Assembly: GCF_014646335.1 (NCBI RefSeq)
Contig: NZ_BMNG01000017.1
Coordinates: forward strand, 1 to 64,000
Origin: Streptomyces lasiicapitis
GTDB lineage: Bacteria > Actinomycetota > Actinomycetes > Streptomycetales > Streptomycetaceae
Direction of reading: 5' to 3'
DNA: 64,000 nt
Part shown: in pieces, positions 7,686 through 16,686 of the stretch
Numbering within the stretch: the stretch's first letter is position 1
Layout of the letters: every line of letters starts with the position of its first letter
Made by a program: the position numbers and the translations under genes
Notes under the pieces: generated by a model
Seen by the model: the letters and a program-made list of their open reading frames with translations, nothing else
The model's database searches: none
Told to the model about the DNA's origin: nothing

Positions 7686-9111
7686 GGTTCTCTCCCAGGT
7701 ACTGCTCGGCGTGGCCGGCGATGAGATCGAGGACGGCGGCGATGTCGGCGGCGGAGGTCTCCGGGTTGAGCAGCGTGAACTTCAGGAACTGGCGCTCGCC
7801 CACCTTGGTGCCCGCGACCACGGCGTCGCCGGAGGCGAACAGGGCCTTGCGGGCGTACAGGTTGGCGCGGTCGATGGCCGCCGGGTCGCAGATCGCCTCC
7901 GGGATGTAGCAGAAGACGAGGGTGGAGAGTTGCGGCTCGGCCATGACGGCGAAGCGCGGGTCGGCGCCGATCAGGTCGAAGCCCCGGGTGGCCAGGGCGC
8001 ACACCTCGTCGAAGAGGTCGCCGAGGGCGTCCGCGCCCATCACGCGCAGCGTCATCCACAGTTTCAGCGCGTCGAAGCGGCGGCTCGTCTGGAGGGACTT
8101 GTCGACCTGGTCGGGGACGCGTTCCTGCGCCGCGCGCCGGGGGTCGAGGTCTGCGGCGTGGTACGTGGCGTGGCGCAGCGCGGCCGCGTCGCGGACAAGG
8201 AGCGCCGACGAACTCACGGGCTGGAAGAAGGACTTGTGGTGGTCGACCGTGACGGAGTCGGCGTGCTCGATGCCGTCGAGGAGGTGGCGCCGGGTGCGCG
8301 AGGCGAGCAGGCCGCCGCCGTACGCGGCGTCGACGTGCATCCACGTCCCGTACCGCGCGCAGAGGTCGGCGATCTGCGGCAGCGGGTCGATGGAGCCGAA
8401 GTCGGTGGTGCCCGCGGTGGCGACGACGGCCATGGGGACGAGGCCCTGCTCGTCGAGGCGGGCCAGCTCGCGGGCGAGCGCGACGATCTGCATGCGCTTG
8501 TCGCGGTCGGTGGGGATCACCACGACGGCGTCCTGTCCGAGGCCGAGCGTCTTCGCCGCCTTCTGGACGCTGAGGTGTCCGGCCTCGGAGACGAGGACGC
8601 GCAGCCGGGCGGGGGAGTCCGTCCTGGCCTCCTCGCGGGCGAGCAGCAGGGCCTGCAGGTTGGACTGGGTGCCGCCGGAGGTGAACACGCCGTCGGCGGC
8701 GGGCCCGAGGCCGACGCGCTCGGTGGTCCAGTCGATGAGCCTGCGCTCGATGAGGGTGCCGCCAGCGGACCGGTCCCAGGTGTCCAGGGAGGAGTTCACG
8801 GCGGACAGGACGGCCTCGCCGAGCACGGCCGGGATGACGACCGGGCAGTTGAGGTGGGCGAGGTGGCGCGGGTGGTGGAAGTAGACGGCGTCGCGCAGAT
8901 ACAGCTCGTCGAGTTCGTCGAGGGCGGCGACGGTGTCGTGCAGCGGGGTGTCGAGGTCGACGGCCTCGACGCGGGGGGAGAGGGTGTCGGCGGTGACGCC
9001 GGTGAACGGGCGGGAGGTGGTGGCGATTCTGGCCGCCACCCGCTCGACTCCTTCGGTCACGGAGGCGCGGTACCGCTCCGTGGTGGTGTCGTTGAGCAGG
9101 TGCGAGCGCAT
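7669..9111 (-). CDS. desA: PLP-dependent lysine decarboxylase, DesA-like
   Basis: 480 residues from the ATG at 9111 (GGAGG 7 nt upstream). Group II PLP decarboxylase that makes cadaverine from lysine, the first step of desferrioxamine synthesis. Visible: NSSLDTWDRSAGGTLIER, GVFTSGGTQSNLQALL, WMHVDAAYGGG, and the PLP lysine in TVDHHKSFFQPVS. The C-terminus SAADIAAVLDLIAGHAEQYL is typical of DesA. Length is normal. An iron box upstream predicts repression by DmdR/IdeR when iron is plentiful. Its stop overlaps desC directly; the N-hydroxylase desB that normally intervenes is absent. Confidence 0.93.
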   Translation of the reverse strand: MRSHLLNDTTTERYRASVTEGVERVAARIATTSRPFTGVTADTLSPRVEAVDLDTPLHDTVAALDELDELYLRDAVYFHHPRHLAHLNCPVVIPAVLGEAVLSAVNSSLDTWDRSAGGTLIERRLIDWTTERVGLGPAADGVFTSGGTQSNLQALLLAREEARTDSPARLRVLVSEAGHLSVQKAAKTLGLGQDAVVVIPTDRDKRMQIVALARELARLDEQGLVPMAVVATAGTTDFGSIDPLPQIADLCARYGTWMHVDAAYGGGLLASRTRRHLLDGIEHADSVTVDHHKSFFQPVSSSALLVRDAAALRHATYHAADLDPRRAAQERVPDQVDKSLQTSRRFDALKLWMTLRVMGADALGDLFDEVCALATRGFDLIGADPRFAVMAEPQLSTLVFCYIPEAICDPAAIDRANLYARKALFASGDAVVAGTKVGERQFLKFTLLNPETSAADIAAVLDLIAGHAEQYLGENLDRAC

Positions 9112-9192
9112 GAACGGTCCTCCAGGTGAGGGGACTTGGTCGCGCCCCCGGGAGTAGGGCACAGCAGGGAGGGCCCGGGGGCGCGATGTGGA

Positions 9193-9215
9193 ACTTAGGT
9201 TAGCCTAACCTAAGT
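9193..9215. promoter_or_regulatory. Iron box (DmdR1/IdeR operator) before desA
   Basis: TTAGGTTAGCCTAACCTAA at 9195-9213 is a perfect palindrome around one central base, extended by ac/gt on each side. It matches the actinobacterial iron-repressor consensus and lies about 80 nt upstream of desA. Confidence 0.95.
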
Positions 9216-9304
9216 CCATTTCCCTTGTCTCTCCGGTCTCCCCCGCGACGCAAAGAGCCGCCCGCCTGCTGACGCAGACGGACGGCTCACGACGCGGTTC
9301 TGCG

Positions 9305-10351
9305 TCAGGAAACCTTCTTCGCCTTCTCGATGGCCTCCGCCAGGTCCTCAAGGATCGGCGCGCACTTGGCGTACGAGTAGATCGGCTCCGTCACGCGCGG
9401 GATGACCTGGCCGGCCTTGACGGCGGGCAACTTCTCCCAGGTGGGCTTCTGCTCGGCGAGGGCGGCCGGCTGGATGGCGGAGGTGCGGTTGTCCATCATG
9501 ATGACGTCGGCCTTGTGCTTGTCGACGTTCTCCCACGACAGGTTCTCGAACCAGCCCCCGCTCTCCTTCAGGGCGGCCGCCGACGGCTCGACGATGTTCA
9601 CGCCGAGCGCCTTGAAGTACTCCAGGTCGGCGGAGAGGTTGGAGCCGGACACGTAGAAGATGTCCTGGCTGGCGGAGCCGACGAGGACCTTGATCTCCGG
9701 GCGGGACTTCGCGGCCTTGCGCAGCCGCTCGGCCGCGGCCTCGAAGCGCTTCTTCGCCTTGACGACCTTGTCCGCCTTCACGTCCGCGCCGAGCGACTCG
9801 GCGAGCGCGAGCAGCCGCTCAAGAGGCTTGGTCATCTGGCGGTCGTACACGGAAATGCCCACGCTGGGGGCGAGCTTGAGGATCTTGTCCTTGGACGCCT
9901 CGGGGACGTACCAGAGGGTGCCCTTGTCGTCGAACATCGTGGAGAGCAGGACGTCCGGCTGGAGGCCCACGTACTTCTCGATGTTGAACTGGTCCCAGGC
10001 GTTGCCGAGGATCGTCACCTTGCTGATGTCCATGTCGCCGGCCTGGACGTCCGGCTTGCCGTCCTTGGTCTTCGTCGGGCCGAAGACGCCCTTGACCTCG
10101 ACGCCGTAGTCGTACAGCGCGGCCGCGACGCCCGTGAACGCCACGATGTTCTTCGGCGTCGCGTCCGTCTTGGCCGTCGTGCCGCGGTCGTCCTTGAACG
10201 ACCAGGCGCCGCCGCCGTCCTTCGCGCCGCTGCCCGAGCCGTTCTTGTCGGCCTTCTCGTCCCCGCAGGCGGCGAGGACGGCGGTGAGGCCGAGGGCGCC
10301 GCCCGCAGCGAGGATGCCGCGGCGCGAGGGCTTGCGGGGGCTGTGGGGCAT
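9305..10351 (-). CDS. desE: Siderophore-binding lipoprotein, DesE-like
   Basis: 348 residues. Substrate-binding protein of an iron-siderophore ABC importer. The N-terminus has a twin-arginine-like SRRGILAAGG and a lipobox LAAC, so it is a membrane-anchored lipoprotein. The periplasmic-binding (TroA/FhuD-like) fold follows, with the long inter-domain helix around KADKVVKAKKRFEAAAERLR. It resembles DesE, the ferrioxamine receptor of S. coelicolor. Monocistronic, with its own iron box upstream of the ATG. It lies upstream of desA on the same strand with 193 nt between. No permease or ATPase is adjacent, so it must share a transporter encoded elsewhere. Confidence 0.92.
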   Translation of the reverse strand: MPHSPRKPSRRGILAAGGALGLTAVLAACGDEKADKNGSGSGAKDGGGAWSFKDDRGTTAKTDATPKNIVAFTGVAAALYDYGVEVKGVFGPTKTKDGKPDVQAGDMDISKVTILGNAWDQFNIEKYVGLQPDVLLSTMFDDKGTLWYVPEASKDKILKLAPSVGISVYDRQMTKPLERLLALAESLGADVKADKVVKAKKRFEAAAERLRKAAKSRPEIKVLVGSASQDIFYVSGSNLSADLEYFKALGVNIVEPSAAALKESGGWFENLSWENVDKHKADVIMMDNRTSAIQPAALAEQKPTWEKLPAVKAGQVIPRVTEPIYSYAKCAPILEDLAEAIEKAKKVS

Positions 10352-10395
10352 GGGGGTCTCTGCTTTCGTACGGGGCGGCTGGCCGGAAGTCGTGC

Positions 10396-10414
10396 TTAGG
10401 TTAACCTAACCTTC
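10396..10414. promoter_or_regulatory. Iron box before desE
   Basis: TTAGGTTAACCTAACCTTC matches the DmdR/IdeR iron box well in its left and central parts. It lies 45 nt upstream of the desE start. Confidence 0.88.
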
Positions 10415-10608
10415 CTTCTCGGCCGAGGTGGCCCCGGCTCGGCCGAGGTGGCGCCGGGCGCTCGGGGGTCCGGCCCGGCTCGGGGTTCCGGAGGCGGTGA
10501 CCACCGGTTGTGGCGCCGGCGTTGACAGCGGATCCGCGTCGCCTCATCGTCGGTAACGGTGGAATGTCGGATTTGGCGAGATCCTTCGGGTCATCCCGGG
10601 AGGCGGGC

Positions 10609-10902
10609 ATGCGCGAACCGACCGAACGCTTCGACGCCACGGTCCACCCCGGCGCCGCGAACCGCGACCTGCGCGGCGTCGCCGACCTGGACCTGGACCG
10701 GATCCCCGATCCGGAGGGCGCGGTCCGGGTGCTCGTCACCGCGGACGAGTGCCGCCGGCTCCTTGAACGCGGCTACGAAGTCCATCTGCACGCGCCGGTC
10801 CCCGTGCGGCCCCTGCCCGCCGAACTGGTGGAGCAGGACGAGGCGGTCAGGCGCTGGCTGGAGGAGCGGCTTGAGGGAATCCAGCGGGCGGGGGGTGCGT
10901 GA
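10609..10902 (+). CDS. Small conserved protein coupled to carboxypeptidase
   Basis: 97 residues from the ATG at 10609, which has GGGAGGCGGGC just upstream. A longer GTG-type extension to about 10513 has no ribosome-binding site. The sequence VTADECRRLLERGYEVHLHA suggests a beta-alpha-beta unit. In Streptomyces, small proteins of this kind often precede M14 carboxypeptidases and may act as their pro-region-like partner, but this is inference. Its stop codon overlaps the ATG of the carboxypeptidase by one base, so the two are translationally coupled. Confidence 0.75.
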   Translation: MREPTERFDATVHPGAANRDLRGVADLDLDRIPDPEGAVRVLVTADECRRLLERGYEVHLHAPVPVRPLPAELVEQDEAVRRWLEERLEGIQRAGGA

Positions 10903-12362
10903 TGTACCGGACGGTCGCCCAGATCGACTCGGTGATCTCGCAGCTCGCGACGTCGTTCCCACAGCTGTGTACGAGGACCCAACTGCCCGAGCCCTCCCTC
11001 CAGGGGCGCCCCGTGTTCGCCCTGCGACTGCGCGGGGGCCCGGGTGGGAACCGCCGCGGCGTCCTCATGGTGGGCGGCACCCACGCGCGCGAGCTGATGA
11101 ACCCCGACGCCCTGGTGGAACTCGCCGTCGACCTCGTCACGAGCTACCTGAACGGCACTCCCGTCGTGTACGGCGGCCGGACCTGGACCGCCCTGGACGT
11201 CAAGCTCGTCCTGGAGAGCCTCGACGTATGGATCGTCCCCTGTGTCAACCCCGACGGACGCCACCGGGTGATGACCGTCGACAACATGTGGCGCGGCAAC
11301 CTCCGTGACAACCCGGGGACCCCGTGCGACGGCGTCGACCTCAACCGCAACGCGGACTTCGTCTGGGGCGTGACGGAGGGGCAGACCTCGTGCAGCCCCT
11401 GCAGCGAGGTCTTCGTCGGCTCCGGCGCGTTCTCCGAGCCGGAGACCCGCAACGTCAAGCACCTGCTCGACACCCGGCACATCCACAGTTTCGTGGACGT
11501 GCACTCCTTCTCGGAGCTCGTCCTCTACCCGTGGGGCCACGCCCACAGCCAGACCGACGACCCGGCACAGCGGTTCACGGGCCTGCCCACCGGAACCTGC
11601 GCGCCCCTCGCCGTCCCCGGCTACCGGGAGTACATCACCCCCCGCGACCTGCTCCGCTTCTCGACGGTCGCGGGCCGGGTCGTCGAGGCGATCGCGGCGG
11701 TGCGCGGGCGCGCGTACACCCCCCAGACGGGCCGTGCGCTGTACGCCACCACCGGCACCCAGAGCGACTACGCCTACAGCCGCCACATCGCGCAGCCCGC
11801 GCTGCACAAGACGTACGGCTTCACCATCGAGACGGGCCCACGAGTGGAAACCCTGGAGGACTCCTTCCACCCCCGCGACCCCACCCTCATCAAACGCGAC
11901 GCCAAGGCGGGCGTACTGGCCCTGGCCCAGCAGAGCGTCTGCGCCTTCGACCTGATCGGCGTACGCCTGCTCGGCCGCCAGACCGAGGTGGACGCGCTGC
12001 GCCGCGTCCGCGACGAACAACTCGCGACCACGGAGCCCGGCCGCGAGTGGATCACGCTCATCGAACGGGTCGAACTCCCCGTAGCCGCCGTGCTGTTGGA
12101 GGACGAACGCTTGGCAGGCCGCGCAGCCGCCCTGATCGAACGCGCGGGCAAACTCGTCGAGGACGAGAAGCTCGTGGTGACCGACGAGGACGTCGCCCTC
12201 GGCCTTGCCCTCGTGGGCGAGCTGGCGGAGCGGGCCGGGGCCAAGGACGAGCAGGTGCGGGCTGATCTGAAGGCTGTGGGGGTGGTGTTGGAGCGGGCGC
12301 GGGGGGTGCCGGCGGATGCGGTGGTCAGGGAGTTGATGGGGCGGGGGCCGGGGGCGGAGTGA
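10902..12362 (+). CDS. M14-family zinc carboxypeptidase
   Basis: 486 residues from the ATG at 10902, overlapping the preceding stop. The zinc ligands of the M14 family are visible: HARE (His61, Glu64) in GGTHARELMNPDALVELA and His201 in SFVDVHSFSELVLYPWG. The substrate Arg lies in DGVDLNRNADFVWG and the catalytic Glu is Glu310 in YGFTIETGPR. It should remove C-terminal residues from peptides. There is no signal peptide, so it appears intracellular, which is unusual for the family. A charged helical region of about 150 residues follows the catalytic domain and is not part of typical M14 enzymes. Convergent with the acyl-CoA dehydrogenase. Confidence 0.92.
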   Translation: MYRTVAQIDSVISQLATSFPQLCTRTQLPEPSLQGRPVFALRLRGGPGGNRRGVLMVGGTHARELMNPDALVELAVDLVTSYLNGTPVVYGGRTWTALDVKLVLESLDVWIVPCVNPDGRHRVMTVDNMWRGNLRDNPGTPCDGVDLNRNADFVWGVTEGQTSCSPCSEVFVGSGAFSEPETRNVKHLLDTRHIHSFVDVHSFSELVLYPWGHAHSQTDDPAQRFTGLPTGTCAPLAVPGYREYITPRDLLRFSTVAGRVVEAIAAVRGRAYTPQTGRALYATTGTQSDYAYSRHIAQPALHKTYGFTIETGPRVETLEDSFHPRDPTLIKRDAKAGVLALAQQSVCAFDLIGVRLLGRQTEVDALRRVRDEQLATTEPGREWITLIERVELPVAAVLLEDERLAGRAAALIERAGKLVEDEKLVVTDEDVALGLALVGELAERAGAKDEQVRADLKAVGVVLERARGVPADAVVRELMGRGPGAE

Positions 12363-12410
12363 AGTGGCGGCGCCCGCCCCGACGGGCACGTCTATGACAC
12401 GCCAGTAGGG

Positions 12411-12444
12411 ACGCCGGACGGGGTAGGAACAGCCCGTCCGGCGT
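12411..12444. terminator. Terminator hairpin made from repeat A core
   Basis: acgccggacggg pairs with cccgtccggcgt across a 10-nt loop. The stem is the core of the dispersed repeat A. It lies between convergent genes and probably terminates both. Confidence 0.75.
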
Positions 12445-12477
12445 TTGAGGGTGAGCGCGGCAGCGTGAGGGTGTCGC

Positions 12478-13638
12478 CTAGCTGGTGAGGCCGAGTTCCC
12501 TGGCGATCAGCATGCGCTGGACCTCGCTTGTGCCCTCGCCGATTTCGAGGATCTTGGAGTCGCGCCACATGCGGGCCACGGGGTACTCGTTCATGAAGCC
12601 GTAGCCGCCGTGGATCTGGGTGGCCTCGCGGGCGTTGTCCACGGCGACCGTCGAGGAGTACAGCTTCGCGAGGGCGGCCTGCTTCTTGAAGGGTTCGGCC
12701 GAGACCAGGCGGGACGCCGCGTCGCGCCAGGCGAGGCGGGACGTGTGGGCCTTCATCTCCATGTCGGCGATCTTGAACTGGATGGCCTGGTTGGAGCCGA
12801 TGGGGCGGCCGAACGCGTGGCGCTCCTTGGCGTACTTCACCGACTCGTCCACGCAGCCCTGGGCAAGGCCGGTGGCGAGGGCGGCGATCGCGACACGGCC
12901 CTCGTCCAGGATGCGGAGGAACTGGGCGTAGCCGCGGCCGAGTTCGCCGAGGAGGTTCGCGCGGGGGACCCGCACGTCGGCGAAGGAGAGTTCCCTCGTG
13001 TCCGACGCGTTCCAGCCGACCTTCGAGTACGGCGCCGCGACCGTGAAGCCCGGCGTGCCCGACGGGACGATGATGGAGGAGATCAGGGGCTTGTCGTCGG
13101 CCGTGCGGCCGGTGACCGCCGTCACCGTCACCAGGCCCGTGATGTCCGTACCGGAGTTGGTGATGAAGCACTTCGTGCCGTTGATCACCCATTCGTCCGT
13201 CGCCTCGTCCAGGCGGGCCGTCGTCCGGGTGCCGCCCGCGTCCGAGCCGCCGTCCGGCTCCGTCAGGCCGAAGGCGCCCAGGATCTCGCCCGAGCACATC
13301 CGCGGCAGCCACTCCCGCTTCTGCTCCTCGGTGCCGAAGAGGTGCAGGGGCATGGCGCCCAGGGAGACGCCCGCCTCCAGGGTGATGGCCACGGAGGAGT
13401 CGACGCGCGCCAGCTCCTCCAGGGCGATGCCGAGCGCCAGGTAGTCGCCGCCCATGCCGCCGTACTCCTCCGGGAACGGCAGGCCGAACAGGCCCATGCG
13501 GCCCATCTCGCGCACGATCTCGTACGGGAACTCGTGCCGCTCGTAGAAGTCACCGATCTTCGGCGCGACCACGTCGTGCGCGAACGCCTCGACGGTGCGC
13601 CGCAGTTCCTCGTGTTCGGGGGAGAGGTGGTGGTCCAT
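12478..13638 (-). CDS. Acyl-CoA dehydrogenase (isovaleryl-CoA type)
   Basis: 386 residues, ATG at 13638 (MDHHLSPEHEELRRTVEAFA). FAD-dependent oxidation of an acyl-CoA to the enoyl-CoA. Signatures: GAFGLTEPDGGSDAGGTRT (FAD/substrate loop), GFTVAAPYSKVGWNASDTRE, and at the C-terminus QIHGGYGFMNEYPVARMWRD with ILEIGEGTSEVQRMLIAREL. The operon context with biotin carboxylase, carboxyltransferase and HMG-CoA lyase points to isovaleryl-CoA dehydrogenase of leucine breakdown. It follows HMG-CoA lyase by 5 nt and is the last gene of the operon. Confidence 0.93.
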   Translation of the reverse strand: MDHHLSPEHEELRRTVEAFAHDVVAPKIGDFYERHEFPYEIVREMGRMGLFGLPFPEEYGGMGGDYLALGIALEELARVDSSVAITLEAGVSLGAMPLHLFGTEEQKREWLPRMCSGEILGAFGLTEPDGGSDAGGTRTTARLDEATDEWVINGTKCFITNSGTDITGLVTVTAVTGRTADDKPLISSIIVPSGTPGFTVAAPYSKVGWNASDTRELSFADVRVPRANLLGELGRGYAQFLRILDEGRVAIAALATGLAQGCVDESVKYAKERHAFGRPIGSNQAIQFKIADMEMKAHTSRLAWRDAASRLVSAEPFKKQAALAKLYSSTVAVDNAREATQIHGGYGFMNEYPVARMWRDSKILEIGEGTSEVQRMLIARELGLTS

Positions 13639-13643
13639 CGTTC

Positions 13644-14624
13644 TCACTGCTCCTTGTGGGAGAGGGCACGCACGGTGCGGGACGGGCTCGGTCGGCCCAA
13701 CTGGTCGGCCATCCACACGCTGGTGGCGGTGAGACGGCCCAGGTCGACCCCGGTCTCGATGCCGAGGCCTTGAAGCATCCACACGAGGTCTTCGGTGGCG
13801 AGGTTTCCGGTGGCGCTCCTGGCGAACGGGCAGCCGCCGAGACCGCCCGCGGACGCGTCCACGGTGGTCACGCCGTGCTGCAGCGCCGCGAGGGTGTTCG
13901 TGAGCGCCTGACCGTACGTGTCGTGGAAGTGCACGCCGACGCGGTGCGTCGGCACGCCCTGCTCGTTGAGGGCGGCGAGCAGTTCGAGTACGTGACCGGG
14001 CGTCGCGACGCCGATCGTGTCGCCGAGGCTCAGCTCGTCGCAGCCCATGTCGATCAGCGCCTTGCATACGCGGACGACCTGCGCGATCGGTACGGCGCCC
14101 TCCCACGGGTCGCCGAAGCACATGGAGAGGTAGCCGCGGACGTGCACCTGGTCGTGCGCGCTCTCCGCCTCCTTCGCCCGCGCCACCACCGGCTCGAACA
14201 TCGCGAGCGCCTCGTCCACCGTGCGGTTCAGGTTGGCCTTCGCGAACGACTCGGTGGCGCTGGCGAACACGGCCACGTGGCGGGCGCCCAACGCCAGAGC
14301 GCGGTCCAGGCCGCGGGCGTTCGGGACCAGGACCGGCAGGTGCACGCCCTTGGTGCCGCTCAGGTCGTCGAGCAGCGGGAACAGGGCCTCCGCGTCCGCC
14401 AGTTGGGGCACCCACTTGGGGTGCACGAAGCTCGTCGCCTCGATCGTGGTCAGGCCCGCGTCGGCCAGGCGGTGGATGAACTCCGCCTTGACCTCCGTGG
14501 GGACCGTCGCCTTCTCGTTCTGCAGGCCGTCTCTCGCGCCCACTTCGTGGATGCGGACGTGGGGTGGCAGGTCCTCCGTCGGTACGACCATGGGGAGGGG
14601 GGTGCGGGGTGTTTCCTCGGTCAT
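13644..14624 (-). CDS. Hydroxymethylglutaryl-CoA lyase
   Basis: 326 residues, ATG at 14624, sharing ATGA with the stop of the upstream carboxylase. Cleaves HMG-CoA to acetoacetate and acetyl-CoA, the last step of leucine catabolism. The TIM-barrel DRE-TIM signature is RIHEVGARDGLQNEK. Metal ligands lie in VGVHFHDTYGQAL, and the catalytic Cys loop is AGGLGGCPFARSATGN. Length is typical. It is part of a four-gene operon running from the carboxyltransferase to the acyl-CoA dehydrogenase. Confidence 0.95.
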   Translation of the reverse strand: MTEETPRTPLPMVVPTEDLPPHVRIHEVGARDGLQNEKATVPTEVKAEFIHRLADAGLTTIEATSFVHPKWVPQLADAEALFPLLDDLSGTKGVHLPVLVPNARGLDRALALGARHVAVFASATESFAKANLNRTVDEALAMFEPVVARAKEAESAHDQVHVRGYLSMCFGDPWEGAVPIAQVVRVCKALIDMGCDELSLGDTIGVATPGHVLELLAALNEQGVPTHRVGVHFHDTYGQALTNTLAALQHGVTTVDASAGGLGGCPFARSATGNLATEDLVWMLQGLGIETGVDLGRLTATSVWMADQLGRPSPSRTVRALSHKEQ

Positions 14625-16672
14625 GACTCGTCCTCCTCCGCGGGGGTCACCACGGCCAGGACCTGGTCCATGGCGACCGTGGTGCCCGGGGTGACGTCCA
14701 GCTCGGTGACGGTGCCGGCGTGGGGGGCGGAGATGACGTGCTCCATCTTCATCGCTTCTACGACCAGCAGGCTCTGGCCCGCGGTCACCTCGTCCCCGGT
14801 CGCCACCTTGACGACCGTGACGGTGCCGGGCATGGGGGCCGTCAGGGCGTCCACGCCCGCGTGGGCTGCGCCGGTGAGGGCTGCTTCCACGGGGTCGTGG
14901 TCCTGGACTTGCCAGGCGTCGGCCTCGCGGCCCAGCCAGGTGCCGGTGCTGTGGAAGGTGTGGGTGCGGCCCTTGTGGTGGAGGGTGACGGTGGTGGGGT
15001 GGGCGACGTTGGTGGTCCCTGCCGGGGGCTCCCCAAGCCCGCCCCTTCCCGAAACTGGGGGCGAGCCCCCGGGCCCCCAGGCCGTTTCCCCGGAGGGGAG
15101 CTGGATCTCGGTGCCGCCGGCACCGGGGCGGGTGCGTACGACCACGGGGTCGTGCCCGGACACCCGCAGGTGGTGCACCGTCCACGCCGCTTCGCCGCCG
15201 AGCCGCCATCCGCTGGGTACGGAGAACGGGTCCCGCCACCGGTTCAGTTCCTCCGGGGTCTGCTGTCGCGCCAGCGCGGCGGCCCCGTACACCTCCACCG
15301 GAACATCCGCGGTCACGAGGCTTTCGGCCTCCCGCTCCACCAGCCCCGTGTCCAACTCCCCTGCCACCACCGCCGGATGCGCCAGCAACCGCCGCAAGAA
15401 CCCCGCGTTCGTCGGCACCCCCAGCGTCACCGTCTCCGCGAGAGCCGCCCGCAGCTTGCGCAGGGCCGTCGCGCGGTCGGGGCCGTACGCGATGACCTTG
15501 GACAGCATCGGGTCGTACAGGCTGCCGACCTCCGTGCCCTCGCTGAGGCCGGAGTCGGTGCGTACGCCGGCGCCGGAGGGCTCGTGGAGGGCGAGGACCG
15601 TGCCGCCGGACGGGAGGAACCCGCGCGCGGGGTCTTCGGCGCAGATGCGGGCCTCGACGGCGTGGCCGGTGAGGGTGATGTCGTCCTGGGCGAAGGGCAA
15701 GCGCTCGCCGGAGGCGACGCGGAGTTGCCATTCCACCAGGTCGAGCCCCGTGATGAGTTCCGTGACGGGGTGTTCTACCTGGAGGCGGGTGTTCATCTCC
15801 ATGAAGTAGTACGAGGACGGGTCGTCGCCGGGGACGATGAACTCGACGGTGCCCGCGCCGACGTAACCGCAGGAGCGGGCGGCCTCCACGGCGGCGGAGC
15901 CCATCGCGGCGCGCGTCGCCTCGTCGAGGAGGACGCTCGGCGCCTCCTCGATGATCTTCTGGTGGCGGCGCTGGAGGGAGCACTCGCGCTCGCCGAGGTG
16001 GACGACGTTGGCGTGGGCGTCGGCGAGTACCTGGATCTCGATGTGCCGGGGGCGGTCGACCCAGCGCTCGACGAGCAGGGTGTCGTCGCCGAAGGAGGCG
16101 CGGGCCTCGCGCCGGGCGGCGGCGATCTCCTCGCCGAGGAGCGCCTCGTCGCGGACCAGGCGCATGCCCTTGCCGCCGCCGCCCGCGGAGGGCTTCAGGA
16201 GTACGGGAGTGCCGATCTCCCGTGCGGCGTCGATGAGTTGGGCGTCGGTGAGGCCGCTTCCGGAGGAGCCGGGGACGACGGGCACCCCGGCCTTCCGTAC
16301 GGTCTCCTTGGCGCGGATCTTGTCGCCCATCAGGTCGATGGCGGTGGCGGGCGGGCCGATGAAGGCGAGCCCGGCGTCCGCGCAGGCCTGCGCGAAGGCG
16401 GCGTTCTCGGCGAGGAAGCCGTAGCCGGGGTGGACGGCCTGGGCGCCGGACGCGGCGGCGGCCGCGAGGAGCCGCTCGGCCGAGAGGTAGCTCTCGGCGG
16501 CCGGGGCGGGGCCGAGCCGCACCGCCGTGTCGGCCTCGCGCACGTGCCGGGCGTCCGCGTCGGCGTCGGAGAAGACGGCCACCGAACGGACACCGAGCGC
16601 CCGCAGCGTACGGATGACGCGGACGGCGATCTCGCCCCGGTTGGCGACAAGGACCGTGTCGAACATCGTCAT
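14621..16672 (-). CDS. accA2: Biotin-containing acyl-CoA carboxylase alpha subunit
   Basis: 683 residues. Biotin carboxylase plus carrier protein, most likely of methylcrotonyl-CoA carboxylase. The biotin carboxylase domain runs to about 445 (ANRGEIAVRVIRT, HPGYGFLAEN, the ATP loop PSAGGGGKGMRLV near 161-173, MNTRLQVEHPVTE). The C-terminal biotinyl domain carries the acceptor Lys in VVEAMKMEHVI. Residues about 528-552 in the linker (GGSPPVSGRGGLGEPPAG region) are encoded by a copy of dispersed repeat A, an in-frame insertion. The stop overlaps the next gene. Symbol follows S. coelicolor usage; a liu-type name is equally defensible. Confidence 0.93.
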   Translation of the reverse strand: MTMFDTVLVANRGEIAVRVIRTLRALGVRSVAVFSDADADARHVREADTAVRLGPAPAAESYLSAERLLAAAAASGAQAVHPGYGFLAENAAFAQACADAGLAFIGPPATAIDLMGDKIRAKETVRKAGVPVVPGSSGSGLTDAQLIDAAREIGTPVLLKPSAGGGGKGMRLVRDEALLGEEIAAARREARASFGDDTLLVERWVDRPRHIEIQVLADAHANVVHLGERECSLQRRHQKIIEEAPSVLLDEATRAAMGSAAVEAARSCGYVGAGTVEFIVPGDDPSSYYFMEMNTRLQVEHPVTELITGLDLVEWQLRVASGERLPFAQDDITLTGHAVEARICAEDPARGFLPSGGTVLALHEPSGAGVRTDSGLSEGTEVGSLYDPMLSKVIAYGPDRATALRKLRAALAETVTLGVPTNAGFLRRLLAHPAVVAGELDTGLVEREAESLVTADVPVEVYGAAALARQQTPEELNRWRDPFSVPSGWRLGGEAAWTVHHLRVSGHDPVVVRTRPGAGGTEIQLPSGETAWGPGGSPPVSGRGGLGEPPAGTTNVAHPTTVTLHHKGRTHTFHSTGTWLGREADAWQVQDHDPVEAALTGAAHAGVDALTAPMPGTVTVVKVATGDEVTAGQSLLVVEAMKMEHVISAPHAGTVTELDVTPGTTVAMDQVLAVVTPAEEDES
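15020..15090. repeat. Repeat A segment inside the carboxylase gene
   Basis: Positions 15020-15062 match, with one difference in about 43 bases, the reverse complement of the right arm of the intergenic repeat at 26447-26691 (shared core gggggctccccaagcccgcc). The following gcgagcccccgggcccccag is a diverged continuation. The copy is wholly within the coding frame. Confidence 0.85.
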
Positions 16673-16686
16673 GAGTCAGTAGTCCC

